Shown piece by piece: positions 60,480 to 64,000 of a stretch of DNA of 64,000 nt. The translations under genes were made by a program, and so were the position numbers. The notes under the pieces are model-generated. The model was not told the DNA's origin, did not search any database, and saw only the letters and a list, made by a program, of their open reading frames with translations. The DNA lies in NCBI GenBank assembly GCA_013407085.1, contig JACCGJ010003208.1:1-64000 (forward strand). Reading direction: 5' to 3'. Numbering within the stretch: the stretch's first letter is position 1; every line of letters begins with the position of its first letter. This stretch comes from Atriophallophorus winterbourni (Eukaryota; Platyhelminthes; Trematoda; Plagiorchiida; Microphallidae).

Positions 60480-63400
60480 ACATAACAATTGCAGTCACAC
60501 ATATTGTGATAAATTGTTTCTAAAACAAGATCTAACCATTTATTATTGAGTGATACACAGTCCTACGATTCTGTATTGATAATATCACGAGTATATAATC
60601 AGGGATATGCTGGCTTTCGGGAAGGAGCAGGTAAGTGACTGGGTTTACGTTATCAATCACCTCGAATGTTGAATGAATGCGAAATGATATATTTGGAATT
60701 ATTTGATGTTTAGGTATGTCAGAATGTGATATGCTGAGCAATATTTCCATATTATTATTCCAGTACAATGATTTTTACAATAAAAGATTCCAATATATAA
60801 CCTTCGTAAAATATATAAGATACAGGTAAACATATTTTGTTAGATTATTTCTATATCAATATCTAAGTATTCATTAATGAGTGATACCTTGTCCTACGAT
60901 TCCCCAGCAATAATATCACAACCATAAAATCAGGGATATGTTGGTTTTCTGGCGGTTGCAGGTGAGGGACTAGATTAACGTTCTCAATCACATCATTTGT
61001 TGAATGATATATTTGGAAATGATATATTTGGAATTATTTGATGATTAGGAATGTCAGAATGTGATATGCTGAGCATTATTTCCGAATTATGATTTCGGTA
61101 CTAATGATTGTTACAATTAAACGATGCAATATATAACGTCCGTATAATATAACAATTACGGTCACAAATATTGTGATAAATTGTTTCTTAATCAAGATCT
61201 AACTATTCATTAATGATTGATACACGGTCCTAAGATTCTGTATTGATGATATCACGAGTATATAATCAGTGATTTGTTGACTTTCGAAGAGGAACAGGTA
61301 AGAGACTGGGTCTACGTTATCAATCACCTATGCGGAATGATATATTTGGAATTATTTGATGATTAGGAATGTCAGAATGTGATATGCTGAGCATTATTTC
61401 CGAATTATGATTTCGGTACTAATAATTGTTACAATTGAACGATGCAATATATAACGTGCGTATAATATAACAATTACGGTCACAAATATTGTGATAAATT
61501 GTTTCTTAATCAAGATCTAACTATTCATTAATGATTGATACACGGTCCTAAAATTCTGTATTGATAATATCACGAGTATATAATCAGGGATATGTTGGCT
61601 GCCGTGTAGGAGCAGTTGAGTGACCGGGTATACGTTATCAATCACCTCATATGTTGAATAATATATTTGGAATTATTTGATGTTAAGGTATGTCAGAATG
61701 TGGTATTCTGAGCATTATTTCCGTATTATGATTCCAGTACTAATGATTGTTACAATTAAACGATGCAATATATAACGTCCGTATAATATAACAATTACGG
61801 TCACAAATATTGTGATAAATTGTTTCTTAATCAAGATCTAACTATTCATTAATGATTGATACACGGTCCTAAGATTCTGTATTGATAATATCACGAGTAT
61901 ATAATCAGGGATATGTTGGCTTTCGAAGAGGAACAGGTAAGTGACTGAGTCTACGTTATCAATCACCTCATATGTTGTATGATATATTTGGAATTATTTG
62001 ATGTTTAGGTATGTCACAATGTGGTATTCTGAGCATTATTTCCGTATTATGATTGCAGTACTAATGATTGTTACAATTAAACGATGCAATATATAACGTG
62101 CGTATAATATAACAATTACGGTCACAAATATTGTGATAAATTGTTTCTTAATCAAGATCTAACTATTCATTAATGATTGATACACGGTCCTAAGATTCTG
62201 TATTGATAATATCACGAGTATATAATCAGTGATTTTTGGCTTTCGAAGAGGAACAGGTAAGAGACTGGGTCTACGTTATCAATCACCTATGCGGAATGAT
62301 ATATTTGGAATTATTTGATGTTTAGGAATGACAGAATGTGATATGCTGAGCATTATTTCCGAATTATGATTCCGGTACTAATGATTGTTACAATTAAACG
62401 ATGCAATATATAACGTGCGTATAATATAACAATTACTGTCACAAATATTGTGCTAAATTGTTTCTTAATCAAGATCTAACTATTCATTAAGGATTGAGAC
62501 ACGGTCCTAAGATTCTGTATTGATAATATCACGAGTATATGATCAGGGATATGTTGGCTTTCGAAGAGGAACAGGTAAGTGACTGAGTCTACGTTATCAA
62601 TCACCTCCTTTGCGGAATGATATATTCGGAATTATTCGATGTTTAGGTATGTCAGAATGTGGTATTCTGAGCATTATTTCCGTATTATGATTCCAGTACT
62701 AATGATTGTTACAATTAAACGATGCACTATATAACGTGCGTATAATATAACAATTACGGTCACAAATATTGTGATAAATTGTTTCTTAATCAAGATCTAA
62801 CTATTCATTAATGATTGATACACGGTCCTTAGATTCTGTATTGATAATATCACGAGTATATGATCAGGGATATGTTGGCTTTCGAAGAGGAACAGGTAAG
62901 TGACTGGGTCTACGTTATCAATCACCTCAAATGTTGAATGAATGCGGAATGATATATTTGGAATTATTTGATGTTTAGGTATGTCAGAATGTGGTATTCT
63001 GAGCATTATTTCCGTATTATGATTCCAGTACTAATGATTTTTACAATTAAACGATGCAATATATAACATGCGTATAATATAACAATTACGGTCACAAATA
63101 TTGTGATAAATTGTTTCTTAATCAAGATCTAACTATTCATTAATGATTGAGACACGGTCCTAAGATTCTGTATTGATAATATCACGAGTAAATAATCAGT
63201 GATATGTTGGCTTTCGAAGAGGAACAGGTAAGTGACTGGGTCTACGTTATCAATCATCTCAAATGTTGTATGATATATTTGGAATTATTTGATGTTCAGG
63301 TATGTCAGAATGTGGTATTCTGAGCGTTATTTCCGTATTATGATTCCAGTACTAATGATTGTTACAATTAAACGATGCAATATATAACGTGCGTATAATA

Positions 63401-63999
63401 TAACAATTACGGTCATAAAAAATGTGATAAACTGTTTCTAAAACAAGGTCTAACTATTTATTAATGATTGAGACACGGTCCTAAGATTCTGTATTGATAA
63501 TATCACGAGTATATAATCAGTGATATGTTGGCTTTCGAAGAGGAACAGGTAAGTGACTGGGTCTACGTTATCAATCACCTATGCGGAATGATATATTTGG
63601 AATTATTTGATGTTTAGGTATGTCAGAATGTGGTATTCTGAGCATTATTTCCGTATTATGATTCCAGTACTAATGATTGTTACAATTAAACGATGCAATA
63701 TATAACGTGCGTATAATATAACAATTACGGTCACAAATATTGTGATCAACTGTTTCTTAATCAAGATCTAACTATTCACTAATGATTGAGACACGGTCCT
63801 AAGATTCTGTATTGATAATATCACGAGTATATAATCAGGGATATGTTGGCTTTCGAAGAGGACCAGGTAAGTGACTGGGTCTACGTTATCAATCACCTCA
63901 TATGTTGAATAAAATATTTGGAATTTTTTGATGTTTAGGTATGTCAGAATGTGGTATTCTGAGCATTATTTCCTTAATTATGATTCCAGTACTAATGAT
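60480..63999 (+). repeat. tandem array of ~320-bp monomers, truncated by window end
   Basis: Eleven monomers, with the motif CGGTCCTAAGATTCTG or its variants at about 60558, 60889, 61226, 61545, 61864, 62186, 62505, 62823, 63155, 63477 and 63795; spacing 318-337. Monomers 1 and 2 are clearly more diverged than the rest. Ten of eleven carry a GT donor after CAG (seven GTAAGT, two GTAAGA, one GTGAGG). The array continues beyond the window, so total length is unknown. Confidence 0.95.
61937..61942 (+). promoter_or_regulatory. conserved splice-donor motif in the ~320-bp monomers
   Basis: GAAGAGGAACAG followed by GTAAGT. The same motif starts at 60631, 60962 (GTGAGG), 61298 (GTAAGA), 62257 (GTAAGA), 62575, 62896, 63228, 63549 and 63867; monomer 4 has lost the GT. 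The acceptor is unclear: a CTAAG 63 nt upstream gives a symmetric, phase-1-open segment in several monomers, but AG is absent there in monomers 1, 2 and 4, and monomer 6 has a one-base deletion. Confidence 0.35.
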
Positions 64000-64000
64000 T

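Noticed and set aside
60532..60768. Minus-strand open frames in the tandem array (also 62797-63006)
   Set aside because: Recur only because of the tandem repeat and are broken in most monomers.
62700..62745. 39-nt segment after TATTATGATTCCAG in the tandem monomers, before GTGCGT
   Set aside because: Good acceptor and symmetric length, but all three phases contain stops and the donor is weak.
1..63999. tRNA, rRNA and CRISPR-like structures
   Set aside because: No cloverleaf with a GGTTCGAATCC-type arm, no rRNA core sequence and no short direct repeats with unique spacers were seen; the 60480-63999 array has ~320-bp units without spacers.

Overview
This is AT-rich, repeat-dense DNA from an animal genome. 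It holds no bacterial-style genes and no complete conventional protein gene. The recognisable coding matter is almost all decayed retrotransposon: CR1/Jockey-like LINEs with heptanucleotide tails, RTE-like LINE fragments, and a Ty3/Gypsy relic. Against this background the + strand carries many very short segments bounded by good splice signals. They are 12, 18, 21, 30 or 84 nt long (all multiples of three), and nearly all are open when read in phase 1. That is the known architecture of micro-exon genes (MEGs) of schistosomes and other flatworms, so a parasitic flatworm, most likely a blood fluke, is the best guess. The organism itself is an inference.

Layout. 1-2160: a repeat unit with two candidate 18-nt microexons and an RTE fragment. 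2160-10250 (copy A) and 12765-21310 (copy B): a direct duplication of about 8 kb, largely near-identical, containing LINE endonuclease, internally deleted Gypsy, RTE fragments and several microexon candidates. A third partial copy (C) lies at 44860-46650. 10250-12765: a 30-nt microexon, a LINE RT fragment and another partial repeat unit. 21310-28590: more diverged units, with the Ty3/Gypsy relic at 24370-26600. 28590-35600: two LINEs of one family arranged head to head. 35600-44200: a series of diverged units with 18- and 30-nt microexon candidates. 46998-47880: LINE 3' part. 48600-52000: mostly without recognisable content. 52055-55830: RTE and CR1-like fragments. 58550-60270: candidate unique exons (a possible first exon, 84 nt, 9 nt). 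60480-63999: a tandem array of about 320-bp monomers, each carrying a strong splice-donor motif and running off the window.

How the parts may work together: the simplest reading is one or more MEG-like genes on the + strand whose exons have multiplied by duplication of kilobase intron-exon blocks, with transposon debris carried along. Families of sister microexons keep length, splice sites and phase while the coded residues change, and several sister copies have lost a splice site or the whole exon. Without transcript data this is a hypothesis; the repeat and transposon annotation is firmer.
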